Positions 52,135 to 60,657 are shown, numbered from the stretch's first letter. The stretch: DNA of 64,000 nucleotides from Christensenella intestinihominis (GCF_001678845.1 NZ_MAIQ01000003.1:124001-188000); one strand, 5' to 3'. Notes: a model not told the origin generated them from the letters alone. Numbers and translations: made by a program.

Positions 52135-52442
52135 TTTTGCGCTCTATTCTTCTCCTTGTGGGCGGAACATTAACGAAGTTCTTTTTTGCGGAACAAAAAA
52201 GAACCGCTGGACTATCTCAATTTGCCCGTCGCCTCCGGCTCGGCTAAATTGGATATTCCATGTGCCACAAGGCAACAAGGGGGCAGGCCCGCTTCGCTCC
52301 ATATTTCAAAAAAACGTTCGATGTGTGTTTCCATAAATTTAAATAACAGATAATAAGTAATAGATAATAGTAAATGTGTCCGCCAAGGGCGGACGAAACA
52401 TATCTGCTGGCACCTTCCCTATTCCTTATTACTTCTTACTTA
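52135..52442. other. 308-bp intergenic region between cca and dapF
   Basis: No gene. It holds an 11-bp perfect hairpin GTTCTTTTTTG/CAAAAAAGAAC (52178-52204), a CAATTT/AAATTG stem-loop (about 52219-52251), the truncated copy of the cca 5' end, AT-rich short repeats (TAATAAGTAATAG-like) and a GTCCGCC/GGCGGAC hairpin (52378-52394) that could end dapF transcription. Confidence 0.6.
52269..52334 (-). repeat. Truncated duplicate of the cca 5' end
   Basis: On the minus strand it starts ATG GAA ACA and would encode METHIERFFEIWSEAGLPP, the start of Cca, before diverging at the 200-bp junction. Confidence 0.85.
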
Positions 52443-53249
52443 TTACTTGCCTTTCGTATCCCCCTCGAACACATACTCCGCCGCGCCCGTCATAAAGGCG
52501 CGTCCATCCGGCGCAAGCTCAATGTGCAGCGCGCCCGGCTGTACATGCATATCGATCTCGTTTGCGGCAAGCCCCTTTTTGAAAAGAACCGCCGCGCATC
52601 CGGTTGCGCCCGTCCCGCAGGCGAGCGTCCTGCCCGCGCCGCGTTCCCATGTGCGCATATGCGCGGTGTGTCCGTCCACAAGCTGCACAAAGTTCACGTT
52701 TGTCCCCCGCGGGAAGAGCGGGTCTTTTTCAATCCGCGGCCCGAGGCCGTCGATGTCCGCACCTTCGAGGTCCTCCACCAGCACCAGCGTATGCGGAACG
52801 CCGCAGAGCACGCTCGCCGCCCGCAGGCCGCACACCTCAAAATCCAGCGGGTCGTCCGCCAGGACGGGGATATCGCCGCCCGCAAAGGACGGAATTCCCA
52901 TATCCACGCGCACCGCCGCCACCTCGCCGTTTTCTACGATAAGCTGGGGTTTTACCACGCCCGCAAGCGTCTCGATGGCCATATCCGGCGTTTTTACAAT
53001 CCCCTTATCATATACATAGCGGGCAAAACAGCGCACGCCGTTCCCGCACATCTCCGCTTCCGATCCGTCTGAATTGATGATGCGCATTTTCACATCCGCA
53101 ATTTCGCTCGGCTCCACCAAAAGCAGGCCGTCCGCGCCCACCGCAAGGCGCCGCCTGCATAAATCGCGCGCCAGTCCGGCAGGGTCCGCCGCTTGCCCTT
53201 CAATCACAATAAAATCATTTCCGAGTCCGTGCATTTTTGTAATATGCAT
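52443..53249 (-). CDS. dapF: Diaminopimelate epimerase
   Basis: 268 residues. Converts LL- to meso-diaminopimelate for lysine and peptidoglycan. MHGLGNDFIVIEG is the classical N-terminus. The catalytic cysteines are in NSDGSEAEMCGNGVRCFARY (Cys about 70) and ERGAGRTLACGTGATGC (Cys about 213), a cofactor-free two-base mechanism. RGTNVNFVQ is another conserved block. ATG after GAGGTGTAAAGA. The upstream gap carries a structured repeat element. Presence of dapF supports meso-DAP peptidoglycan. Confidence 0.96.
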   Translation of the reverse strand: MHITKMHGLGNDFIVIEGQAADPAGLARDLCRRRLAVGADGLLLVEPSEIADVKMRIINSDGSEAEMCGNGVRCFARYVYDKGIVKTPDMAIETLAGVVKPQLIVENGEVAAVRVDMGIPSFAGGDIPVLADDPLDFEVCGLRAASVLCGVPHTLVLVEDLEGADIDGLGPRIEKDPLFPRGTNVNFVQLVDGHTAHMRTWERGAGRTLACGTGATGCAAVLFKKGLAANEIDMHVQPGALHIELAPDGRAFMTGAAEYVFEGDTKGK

Positions 53250-53345
53250 TCTTTACACCTCGCTGACCATTCGCCTGTTTTTTATCTTCCAATCTTTCCC
53301 GCCGGAAATATACATTATAAATTCGTTCCCGCGCATCCATCCGCA

Positions 53346-53411
53346 CCCTTCGGGGCCATAAGCTGTGTCCTGCCCTTCGGGGCCATAAGCTGTGTCCTGC
53401 CCTTCGGGGCC
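53346..53411. repeat. 27-bp tandem repeat, 2.4 copies
   Basis: Unit CCCTTCGGGGCCATAAGCTG followed by TGTCCTG, at 53346-53372 and 53373-53399 (identical), with a partial third copy to 53411. No spacers, so not a CRISPR array. Confidence 0.85.
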
Positions 53412-53516
53412 CCCGGGCGGCTCGAACGCAGTGAGGCGCCCGGGGTGAGGCGGAACCGGCCGCAAGGCGAGTTTTCCCGCTTCGCGGGGAAACGAGGACA
53501 AGGCCGTGTTCCGCCG
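53411..53516. other. Compound hairpin element in the dapF upstream gap
   Basis: A 13-bp stem CCCCGGGCGGCTC/GAGGCGCCCGGGG (one mismatch, 53411-53445) is followed by nested stems GGCGGAAC...GTTCCGCC (53450-53516) around TTTCCCCGCG-type CCCGC/GCGGG hairpins. No reading frame is credible. It resembles intergenic repeats dispersed in some genomes. The remaining gap to 53621 is AT-rich; TACAAT near 53574 is a possible -10 of the next gene. Confidence 0.6.
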
Positions 53517-53621
53517 AATGTGAATTCTTCTTTAACTTCTCATATTATATCACATTCCTTTCGCATTTTATGGTACAATAGATTAAAATCAGAAGTTTCT
53601 GCTTTACGGGGTAACCATCAT

Positions 53622-54734
53622 ATGTACATGAGACCTTCGCGCCGGAAGAAGCGGCGCAGACTCACAAACCTCATCATATTAATTGCAATCATCGCGGCTG
53701 CGGCAGTGGGCGTGTTTTTCCTTTTGTCCAATTTTACGGATATCGAGCTGTTCAGCCCACCGCTGAAGGAAATCGAAACCGTTTTGCCTGAAAGCGCTGT
53801 GGCAAACGAAAACGGCATCCTTTACGAAGAGGATGGCTCCCTTTATTTAAAAGACCAGAAGGGCGGCGCCCTGTGGGATTTGAAGCTGGAGCCCGCAGAC
53901 GCAAGGTTTGCCCAGTCTCCTTCCCTGATCTGCACATGGGCGCAGGCCAACCTGCAGGTGCTTTCCTACGCCAGGGAACAGCTTTTCACCGCATCGGTCG
54001 CCTCCGACATTATGGATGTGCGCTGCGGGAAAGAAACGGTTGCCGTTTTAACGGGCGCGGCGGACGAAGCAGGCCAGACGCTTTATTACCTTACCCTCTT
54101 TAACAGCAAGGGTACGCAGACGGGGCAGATCGAGTTCAAAACGCGCCAGGTGATCGATTTTGGGTTCACCGGGGACAGCGACATGCTTTGGTCGCTTTCG
54201 CTCGATACCTCAAGCGTCGTTCCCATTTCCTATATTTCCACCTACAAGGCGGACGGTTCGCCCACCAGCAGCATCGAAAACAACACCCAGGTGATCGAGC
54301 GCGTATATGTCACCTCGGATACGATCTTTGCTTCCGGCACCAACAACCTCTTTTCCTACAACTATTTCGGCGAAAAGCAGGGCGAAGCATTGATCTACGG
54401 GTGGAAGCCCGAGGTGTCGAGCATCGGAGGCAGCACGCTCGAGCTTGCCTATGTGCCGCGCGGCTCGGCCGTTTCACTGGAGGCGGCAAAGCTGTTCTCC
54501 AACGACCTTGCGGAGCGGATATTCTACCTTCCGCAGAACACCTTTGCAGTTGCGGTCACGCAAAATCAATTTTACGCATATACGCCCAACGCGGTCATGA
54601 CATACCAGCTTTCGGGCGAGCTTGTGAAAACGACAAAATTGGATTATACTTTAACGGCTGCAAAACAGCTTTCCGATACCCTCGCCGCCTGCTGGGACAA
54701 GGAAGGCAAATGCTACCTGATGCAGCTGAATTAA
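53622..54734 (+). CDS. Membrane-anchored beta-propeller-like protein (possibly DUF5711)
   Basis: 370 residues. A very basic N-terminus (RPSRRKKRRRLTN) precedes one membrane helix LIILIAIIAAAAVGVFFLL (about residues 18-37), so the bulk lies outside. The rest has repeated short strand-rich blocks (NGILYEEDGSLYLKD, QLFTASVASDIMDVR, GTNNLFSYNY, NQFYAYTPN) suggesting a WD40/PQQ-like propeller. I recall DUF5711 proteins next to CvpA genes in Clostridia; that assignment is tentative. The start at 53622 is chosen over the upstream in-frame codons, which would translate the tandem repeat. 12 bp from cvpA. Confidence 0.75.
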   Translation: MYMRPSRRKKRRRLTNLIILIAIIAAAAVGVFFLLSNFTDIELFSPPLKEIETVLPESAVANENGILYEEDGSLYLKDQKGGALWDLKLEPADARFAQSPSLICTWAQANLQVLSYAREQLFTASVASDIMDVRCGKETVAVLTGAADEAGQTLYYLTLFNSKGTQTGQIEFKTRQVIDFGFTGDSDMLWSLSLDTSSVVPISYISTYKADGSPTSSIENNTQVIERVYVTSDTIFASGTNNLFSYNYFGEKQGEALIYGWKPEVSSIGGSTLELAYVPRGSAVSLEAAKLFSNDLAERIFYLPQNTFAVAVTQNQFYAYTPNAVMTYQLSGELVKTTKLDYTLTAAKQLSDTLAACWDKEGKCYLMQLN

Positions 54735-54746
54735 ACCGGAGGACGC

Positions 54747-55451
54747 ATGGATATCATCAACCTCAATTGGATCATACTATTCCTGATCGCAATCTATATT
54801 TTGCAGGGGCTCCACAAGGGCTTCCTGATTTCGGTCGCAAACACGGTGGGAATGGCCGTTTCGTGGCTCGTTGGCTTCCTGTTTTCCCCCCTTATGTCGC
54901 AGGCCATTGCAAAGGGCTCTTTTTACAACTTCCTCTTTTATTTCACCAACGGGGTCGACCAATTGCAGGCGTCGGGCAACCTTGCGGTTACCTCCCTCTC
55001 GCAAACGCAGATCGGCGATATCGTATCGACTGCGGGGCTCCCCTTCCCCTTCGACCAGCTGGTCTCGAGCAATATGACCAACCAGGTGTTCGAGGCGCAG
55101 GGCTTCCATACCGTATCGGAATATTTCGGCTACACCATCACCAATGTCGTGGTGAATATTTTCTCGTTCCTGGTCATCTACCTGATTGCCCGCATCGTGA
55201 TTTCGCTGCTCGTTAATGCGGTCAATTATGCATCCCCGCTCCCCGTTTTGCGCAAATGCGATTCCCTTGCGGGCGGTGCGGTGGGCGTGCTGCGCGGCTT
55301 CCTCGGCATGTTCGCGCTGTTCATGATTATCCCCGTGATCCTGATTTCCATGCCTGCGGATTTCATCACCCCGATCCTGAACGATTCCCCGATGGCCACA
55401 TTCTTCTATGAATCAAACTTCCTGCTCGGCGGCATTTCAGGCGTGATATAG
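54747..55451 (+). CDS. cvpA: CvpA-family membrane protein
   Basis: 234 residues with four main hydrophobic segments: LNWIILFLIAIYILQGLHKGF (about 6-26), ISVANTVGMAVSWLVGFLFS, VVNIFSFLVIYLIARIVISLL and GFLGMFALFMIIPVILIS. GLHKGFL and GGAVGVLRGFL match the CvpA pattern. The family was named from colicin V production but has roles in envelope integrity. RBS CGGAGGACGC; it is the second gene of a two-gene operon closed by a terminator. Confidence 0.82.
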   Translation: MDIINLNWIILFLIAIYILQGLHKGFLISVANTVGMAVSWLVGFLFSPLMSQAIAKGSFYNFLFYFTNGVDQLQASGNLAVTSLSQTQIGDIVSTAGLPFPFDQLVSSNMTNQVFEAQGFHTVSEYFGYTITNVVVNIFSFLVIYLIARIVISLLVNAVNYASPLPVLRKCDSLAGGAVGVLRGFLGMFALFMIIPVILISMPADFITPILNDSPMATFFYESNFLLGGISGVI

Positions 55452-55471
55452 GCGGATTCCGCTTTTTTCCG

Positions 55472-55501
55472 GGCCCTGCTGTGGATGCGGGGCCTTTTTT
55501 T
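55472..55501 (+). terminator. Terminator after cvpA
   Basis: GGCCCTGC/GCGGGGCC stem (8 bp, one G-T pair), 7-base loop, followed by seven T residues. Confidence 0.8.
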
Positions 55502-55524
55502 GCGCCTTCTTCCATGCCGCATGC

Positions 55525-55573
55525 TTGACAGGGGCTGCTTTTTTCACTAAAATGGTTCACAAATGAACCATTT
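55525..55573 (+). promoter_or_regulatory. Promoter with overlapping MarR-type operator
   Basis: Perfect -35 TTGACA (55525-55530), 17-bp spacer, -10 TAAAAT (55548-55553). A perfect 10-bp-armed palindrome AAATGGTTCA-CAAA-TGAACCATTT (55550-55573) overlaps the -10 and the start site, so a bound dimer would block RNA polymerase. It lies 20 bp before the MarR start. Confidence 0.85.
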
Positions 55574-55592
55574 CTTTTTTTGGGGATAAACC

Positions 55593-56036
55593 ATGAACGA
55601 ATATGACGAAAAGAATTTACGGCCGCTGCTGTTTTTAAGCCGCAAGCTGAAAAAGCTCTATGAGAAGGAATGCGCGGAGGCGGGAAGCGCCTTCGGGCTT
55701 ACGCAAAGCGAAATAGACGTGCTTCTTTTCCTTGCGAATAACAAAGGCTTCGATACGGCGATGGACATTGTCCGCTACCGTTCCGTTTCCAAGGCGCTCG
55801 TTTCCAAGGCCGTGGATTCCCTCACGGCGCGCGGGTACCTGAAAACGCATATAAACCCGGCGGACAGGCGGTATACGCACCTTGTAATCACGGATAAGGC
55901 CGCAGGGGCGGTGCGCGCCCTGCAAGGGGCGCAGGACGCGTTCGCAGGGCTTTTGAAAGACGAAACCACGCCGGAGGAACGAGCCGTAATCGCGGCTGTA
56001 ATGGGCCGCCTGTACCGAAAATTTGAAAATGACTGA
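55593..56036 (+). CDS. MarR-family transcriptional regulator
   Basis: 147 residues, winged HTH dimer. GLTQSEIDVLLFLANNKG (about 33-50), SVSKALVSKAVDSLTARGYL (about 64-83, recognition helix) and DRRYTHLVITDKAAGAV (wing) are conserved. The palindrome overlapping its promoter indicates autorepression and control of the MATE exporter 10 bp downstream. Family members release DNA on binding small aromatic or toxic compounds. RBS GGGGATAAACC. Confidence 0.92.
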   Translation: MNEYDEKNLRPLLFLSRKLKKLYEKECAEAGSAFGLTQSEIDVLLFLANNKGFDTAMDIVRYRSVSKALVSKAVDSLTARGYLKTHINPADRRYTHLVITDKAAGAVRALQGAQDAFAGLLKDETTPEERAVIAAVMGRLYRKFEND

Positions 56037-56046
56037 GGAAACAAAA

Positions 56047-57462
56047 ATGGCAAACCAAATTGAAACCGACCTCGGGCAGGGCAGCGTCGGCAGGCTCCTG
56101 CTCCGGCTGGCGGTGCCCACGGTAACCGCGCAGGTCGTCAACGTACTGTACAATATGGTGGACCGGATGTATATCGGCCACATTGAGGGAATCGGCGCGC
56201 AGGCGCTCACGGGGGTGGGCGTTTGTATGCCGCTGATTATGATTATCTCCGCTTTTGCCGCGCTCGCGGGCATGGGCGGGTCCCCCCGCGCGTCCATTAT
56301 GATGGGCCGGGGCGACCATCCGGCCGCGGAAAAGATACTCGGCAACTGCACAACCCTGATGCTGGTTATTGCGGGCGTGCTGACGGCGGTGTTCCTTGTG
56401 TTCGGGCGGGATATGCTGCTCGCGTTCGGGGCCAGCGGCGACACCATCGGCTATGCGATGCAGTATATGCCCATTTACGCCTGCGGTACGGCGTTTGTGC
56501 AGATCGCGCTCGGCCTCAATTCCTTCATCACAGCGCAGGGCTTTGCGAAAACAAGTATGTTCACGGTGCTGATCGGCGCCGTCATCAACATTATCCTCGA
56601 CCCCATCTTTATTTTTACGCTGGATATGGGCGTCGCGGGCGCGGCCGCCGCAACGGTAATCTCGCAGGCGGTTTCCTGCATCTGGGTGCTGTCCTTCCTT
56701 GCGGGCAGGCGCGCGGTGATCCGTTTGCGTCCGAAAAACATGAGGCTCCGGGCTTCCGTAATCCTGCCATGCATCCTGCTTGGCCTGTCGCCCTTCATCA
56801 TGCAGTCCACGGAAAGCATTATCGCCGTGTGCTTCAATGCGTCCTTGCAGGTATACGGCGGAGACATCGCCGTCGGGGCCATGACCATCCTCACGACGGT
56901 GATGCAGTTTTCCATGCTGCCCCTGATGGGGCTTTCGCAGGGTGCGCAGCCCATTATCAGCTTTAATTTCGGCGCGCGCAGCGCACAGCGGGTAAAACAA
57001 GCCTTCCGGCTCCTTTTGATTGTCAGCGTCGCCTATTCCGCGGCATTGTGGGCGCTCGCCATGCTCGCGCCGCAGGTGCTCGTCTCCATTTTCACACACG
57101 ACCCGGCGCTTTCGCAGGCGGCGGTTTACGCCATGCGCATTTATATGGGCGTATCCCTGCTGTTTGGCGTGCAGATCGCGTGCCAGCAGACCTTCATCGC
57201 CATCGGCAATGCAAAAACGTCGCTGTTCCTCGCAATCCTGCGCAAGATCATCCTGCTGATCCCGCTCATATACATCATGCCGCACCTCCTCGCGGACCCG
57301 GTAACGGCGGTTTTCTCCGCGGAGCCCGTAGCGGACGCAATTGCCGTGGCGACAACCGCCGTCCTGTTTGCCGTCCAGTTCAGGCAGGCAATGAAACGGC
57401 TTGGCAGCGAAGCGCCGCAAGACCCGCCGCGCGCAGGCGCTCCCGCACGGCAAAATACATAA
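56047..57462 (+). CDS. MATE-family multidrug/Na+ antiporter
   Basis: 471 residues, about twelve membrane helices. N-terminal LLLRLAVPTVTAQVVNVLYNMVDRMYIGHI, split over two segments, is diagnostic; GVGVCMPLIMIISAFAALAGMG and the second-half GLSQGAQPIISFNFGARSAQRV are further MATE blocks. It would export cationic drugs or metabolites. Start at ATG 56047, after GAGGAAACA; the in-frame ATG at 56029 overlaps the marR stop region and is less likely. The C-terminal tail is short and Ala/Pro-rich. Co-transcribed with marR. Confidence 0.92.
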   Translation: MANQIETDLGQGSVGRLLLRLAVPTVTAQVVNVLYNMVDRMYIGHIEGIGAQALTGVGVCMPLIMIISAFAALAGMGGSPRASIMMGRGDHPAAEKILGNCTTLMLVIAGVLTAVFLVFGRDMLLAFGASGDTIGYAMQYMPIYACGTAFVQIALGLNSFITAQGFAKTSMFTVLIGAVINIILDPIFIFTLDMGVAGAAAATVISQAVSCIWVLSFLAGRRAVIRLRPKNMRLRASVILPCILLGLSPFIMQSTESIIAVCFNASLQVYGGDIAVGAMTILTTVMQFSMLPLMGLSQGAQPIISFNFGARSAQRVKQAFRLLLIVSVAYSAALWALAMLAPQVLVSIFTHDPALSQAAVYAMRIYMGVSLLFGVQIACQQTFIAIGNAKTSLFLAILRKIILLIPLIYIMPHLLADPVTAVFSAEPVADAIAVATTAVLFAVQFRQAMKRLGSEAPQDPPRAGAPARQNT

Positions 57463-57503
57463 CAATAAATCACGACGAAAGGTGTTCCCCGACATGGCAA
57501 TAG

Positions 57504-57767
<264 letters not shown>

Positions 57768-57870
57768 TTTTTTTGCCTTTTACCTACAATTTTTAACCGC
57801 TATAAACTTCATTTTTACTCCGCGATTGACAGTCCGAAAACCATGCAAAAAGCAGCCCTTAAAATGCCAA

Positions 57871-57893
57871 AAACCCGCTCATAGAGCGGGTTT
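57871..57893 (-). terminator. Terminator after tRNA-Ser(GCT)
   Basis: Perfect AAACCCGCTC/GAGCGGGTTT stem with a 3-base loop, flanked by A and T runs, 13 bp from the tRNA 3' end; may act in both directions. Confidence 0.75.
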
Positions 57894-57905
57894 TCAGACA
57901 AATTT

Positions 57906-57999
57906 TGGCGGAGAAGGAGGGATTTGAACCCTCGCGCCGATTACCTCAGCCTACTCCCTTAGCAGGGGAGCCCCTTCAGCCGTACTTGGGTACTTCTCC
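57906..57999 (-). tRNA. tRNA-Ser (anticodon GCT)
   Basis: Minus-strand cloverleaf: acceptor GGAGAAG/CTTCTCC, anticodon arm CTCCC-CTGCTAA-GGGAG (anticodon GCT), long variable arm typical of Ser tRNA, T-arm GAGGG-TTCAAAT-CCCTC, discriminator G, and encoded CCA at 57908-57906. Reads AGC/AGU codons. Confidence 0.95.
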
Positions 58000-58049
58000 A
58001 ACTGAATTCATGAACCTTTCTTTTGTTTTATTCGACTGCCTCCGCACAT

Positions 58050-58127
58050 TGGCGGAGAGAGTGGGATAGCGCGAACTTCGCCTTCGGCTCGTTCTTGGCC
58101 TTCGGCTCGTTCTTGCATGAACCCACG
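58050..58127 (-). pseudogene. Scrap of tRNA-Ser with inserted 18-bp tandem repeat
   Basis: Bases 58050-58067 are identical to the 3' end of tRNA-Ser(TGA) including its CCA (58199-58216). The homology is then broken by about 50 bp containing two tandem CCTTCGGCTCGTTCTTGG-like units (58081-58116). It resumes only for GAACCCACG (58119-58127). No cloverleaf is possible. Confidence 0.6.
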
Positions 58128-58198
58128 CGGTTTCAAATCCCTAAAATTACCGGGACACAGATGCGCGTTGGTCCATCTTCCCGACGCCCTCCCATAAA

Positions 58199-58289
58199 TG
58201 GCGGAGAGAGTGGGATTCGAACCCACGGATGGGGTAAACCATCGCCGGTTTTCAAGACCGGTGCCTTAAACCAACTCGACCATCTCTCC
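58199..58289 (-). tRNA. tRNA-Ser (anticodon TGA)
   Basis: Minus-strand acceptor GGAGAGA/TCTCTCC, anticodon arm CCGGT-CTTGAAA-ACCGG (anticodon TGA), long variable arm, T-arm GTGGG-TTCGAAT-CCCAC, discriminator G and encoded CCA at 58201-58199. Reads UCN codons. Probably co-transcribed with tRNA-Ser(GCT). Confidence 0.96.
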
Positions 58290-58307
58290 ATCCAAATACG
58301 CTTTAAT

Positions 58308-58337
58308 AGTATAGCAAACAGGGAGCCGCGTTGTCAA
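58308..58337 (-). promoter_or_regulatory. Promoter of the tRNA-Ser genes
   Basis: Minus-strand TTGACA and TATACT with 18-bp spacing, ending 19 bp before the mature 5' end of tRNA-Ser(TGA). Confidence 0.7.
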
Positions 58338-58363
58338 GCAAATCCCCTCCAATTTACTCCCTC

Positions 58364-59422
58364 TCAATATCCGGAATGCCCAATGTATTCTTCCACATTT
58401 TCCTTTGTAATCACCGGGCACTCAAGCTCGATATAATCCGGGATTTTTTCCCCCTCCATCACCTTCACACCCGCAAAAATACCTGCCGGCATGGGAATGG
58501 GGTACGCCACCACCGCGTCGATATCCCCCGCCTGCACCGCGCCGAGCGCCGACTCCTGCGCGTCAATGCTCACGATGGGAATATCCCTTCCCGCAGCCTT
58601 GAGCGCCTGGATAATTCCCATCGTCATTACGTCCGATTGGCTGAAAATCGCGTCGATATCGCCGTCGTCCGGAAACCTTTGCAGGAGGTCTTCCATTTCC
58701 CCGAGCCCGCGGGTCTGCAAAAAATCCGCGTACGGCGCGGCGATCACCTCGATCTCCGTGCCCGCAATTCCCTGTGCAAAGCCGATATGCCTGTCGTTGG
58801 TGTTGGAGGCGGCGGGCGCGCCCTGTATTTCCACAACCTTTCCCCTGCCGCCAAGGAGCTCCGTCATGGCTTCCCCCGCTTTTTGGCCGATTTTCATATC
58901 GTCCGCCTTAACCACGGATTCATAATCCGCGGGCACATAGCGGTCCACGCACACCACGGGAATTCCCGCCGCCTTCAGGCGTTCAAACGCGGGCACCATC
59001 GCCTCTTTTTCCACCGGATCGATCACCAATACGTCAATCCCCCTGGCAATATAATCGTCGATCAGCGCGCTCTGCGTCACCGGGTCTCCGTCCCCGTTGC
59101 CGATCAAATAATCCATATTCGGAAAATACTTTTCCAGCGTTTCCTCGGCCATTACCTTCGTGCCGCCGCCATAGGGAAACCGCATAGAGGAAACGATCAC
59201 TCCCATGGTGCCGGTGTATTCGCCAAGCGCTTTTTCCGGCACAAGGGACCCGGCCGCCGCCTCGCTGCAATAAATACCGAAATCAACGGGCGCCCCGTCC
59301 ACGGTGTAAAGCACGGTCTCTTCCTCCCCCGCCGGCCTGTTCACCGGCGATTGGGTCATGTGCCCGCAGGATACCAGAAGCAGGACCGCCATGGTAAGAA
59401 GTGCGGTTACGGTTCGTTTCAT
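58364..59422 (-). CDS. Sugar ABC transporter substrate-binding lipoprotein
   Basis: 352 residues. Lipoprotein signal KRTVTALLTMAVLLLVSC (Cys about 19). The type I binding fold shows TGTMGVIVSSMRFPYGGGTK, RGIDVLVIDPVEKEAMVPAF, LKAAGIPVVCVDRYVP, GKVVEIQGAPAASNTNDRHI and IDAIFSQSDVMTMGIIQALK. The INP-type ligand loop is replaced by DPVEKEA. The ATG shares ATGA with the stop of the upstream permease gene and follows GGAGGGG, so binding protein is translated after the permease, the reverse of the usual order. No ATPase gene accompanies it. Confidence 0.89.
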   Translation of the reverse strand: MKRTVTALLTMAVLLLVSCGHMTQSPVNRPAGEEETVLYTVDGAPVDFGIYCSEAAAGSLVPEKALGEYTGTMGVIVSSMRFPYGGGTKVMAEETLEKYFPNMDYLIGNGDGDPVTQSALIDDYIARGIDVLVIDPVEKEAMVPAFERLKAAGIPVVCVDRYVPADYESVVKADDMKIGQKAGEAMTELLGGRGKVVEIQGAPAASNTNDRHIGFAQGIAGTEIEVIAAPYADFLQTRGLGEMEDLLQRFPDDGDIDAIFSQSDVMTMGIIQALKAAGRDIPIVSIDAQESALGAVQAGDIDAVVAYPIPMPAGIFAGVKVMEGEKIPDYIELECPVITKENVEEYIGHSGY

Positions 59423-60429
59423 AGCCCCCTCCACGCTTCCTTGATGCGCTGTCTGAGCCCCTTGGTGGAAAGCAGGATTGCAAGGATGATAATGACTCCC
59501 TTGACGATCTGCTGGATATAGGTCGGGACGCCCGTAAGGTTCAGCAGGTTGGCGACCGCCGTCATAAGCAGTACGCCTACCACCGTCCCCACGACGCTCC
59601 CCTTTCCGCCCGAAAGGCTGGTGCCGCCGATTACGATGGCGGCAATGCTGTCAAGCGCCGCGGTGCTTCCCGCCACCGGATGCCCCACATACAGCCGACA
59701 CGCCGTTACGATGCCCGCGAGCGCCGCACAGATGCTGCATATGATGTAGGTAAGCATAATGATCCGCGTGGTGCGCACCCCCGCGAGGCGCGCGCCTTCA
59801 AAGCTGCTTCCCACGCTGTACACATACCGTCCGAACGGCACATACCGCAGGATCACAGCCGAAAGCACAGCCAATGCGGCAAACAGTACGAACGGGCCGG
59901 GAACGGGTCCCACGTTTCCATTTCCGAAAAAGTCGATCACCGGGCTCGATACGGTCGTGAACTCCACGGGAATTCCGTCGCACAAAAGAAGCGCTATTCC
60001 CCCGGTAACCGAGGAGGTCGCAAGCGTCATAATAAATGGCTGTATACCGAAAAAGATCGTACCGAAGCCGTTGATAATGCCCACGATCGCGCCGAGGAGC
60101 AGGGCGCACAAAACCGCAGCCCACAACTCATAGCCAAATTTTGTGAGGATGGAAAACGCAATACCGGTGGCCGCGAGCACGCCGCCCACCGAAAGATCGA
60201 TGCCGCCGGTAATAATGACGAACGTCATGCCGATGGCGATAATGCCTGTGGTGGAAGCCTGCCGGGCGACATTCGTAATATTCTGTATGCTGAAAAACTG
60301 TGGTGCAAACAGGGCGATCAAAAGCAATACGATGACGAGAAGCGCGATCATCGCGGCATTGTTTTTCAGGAAACCCGCTACATTTTTTTGTATTTCCGCC
60401 CCGCTGCCCGGTACGCTGCGCCTGTTCAT
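59419..60429 (-). CDS. Sugar ABC transporter permease (RbsC family)
   Basis: 336 residues, about ten membrane helices. ASTTGIIAIGMTFVIITGGIDLSVGG over two stretches (about 55-80), GRYVYSVGSSFEGARLAGVRT and AAIVIGGTSLSGGKGSVVG are the standard RbsC signatures, in contrast to the permeases at 40-43 kb. First gene of a two-gene unit with the binding protein; the required RbsA-type ATPase must be encoded elsewhere or shared. A 250-bp leader lies upstream. Confidence 0.92.
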   Translation of the reverse strand: MNRRSVPGSGAEIQKNVAGFLKNNAAMIALLVIVLLLIALFAPQFFSIQNITNVARQASTTGIIAIGMTFVIITGGIDLSVGGVLAATGIAFSILTKFGYELWAAVLCALLLGAIVGIINGFGTIFFGIQPFIMTLATSSVTGGIALLLCDGIPVEFTTVSSPVIDFFGNGNVGPVPGPFVLFAALAVLSAVILRYVPFGRYVYSVGSSFEGARLAGVRTTRIIMLTYIICSICAALAGIVTACRLYVGHPVAGSTAALDSIAAIVIGGTSLSGGKGSVVGTVVGVLLMTAVANLLNLTGVPTYIQQIVKGVIIILAILLSTKGLRQRIKEAWRGL

Positions 60430-60459
60430 GATATAGCTACCCCTTTTACGCTCCTTTTT

Positions 60460-60474
60460 TTGTTATTGTAACAA
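60460..60474. promoter_or_regulatory. Palindrome in the permease leader
   Basis: TTGTTA-TTG-TAACAA, perfect 6-bp arms, 31 bp upstream of the permease ATG. Upstream at 60574-60599 there is a CGGGCCT/AGGCCCG hairpin. They could be an operator and a leader structure; no regulator gene is adjacent. Confidence 0.4.
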
Positions 60475-60629
60475 ATAAAACCCATCAAAAAAACTAACAT
60501 TCTTGCGGACTTATCCGAATCATATGAATCCAGGGGGGACAGGCGGCGGGGCTCCTGGAATTCGCCCCCGGTTCGGGCCTTGTATCGCTAACAGGCCCGT
60601 TTTGCGGCGGGGCTTCTTCCCGGCAAACA

Positions 60630-60657
60630 AAACAGCCGCCAGTCGGCGGCTGTTTTA
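60630..60657. terminator. Terminator after the M24 peptidase gene
   Basis: AAAACAGCCGCC/GGCGGCTGTTTT perfect 12-bp stem with AGTC loop, symmetrical and possibly bidirectional. Confidence 0.85.

Noticed and set aside
53346-53411. CRISPR-like short repeats
   Set aside because: Only 2.4 directly adjacent 27-bp copies with no spacers and no cas genes.
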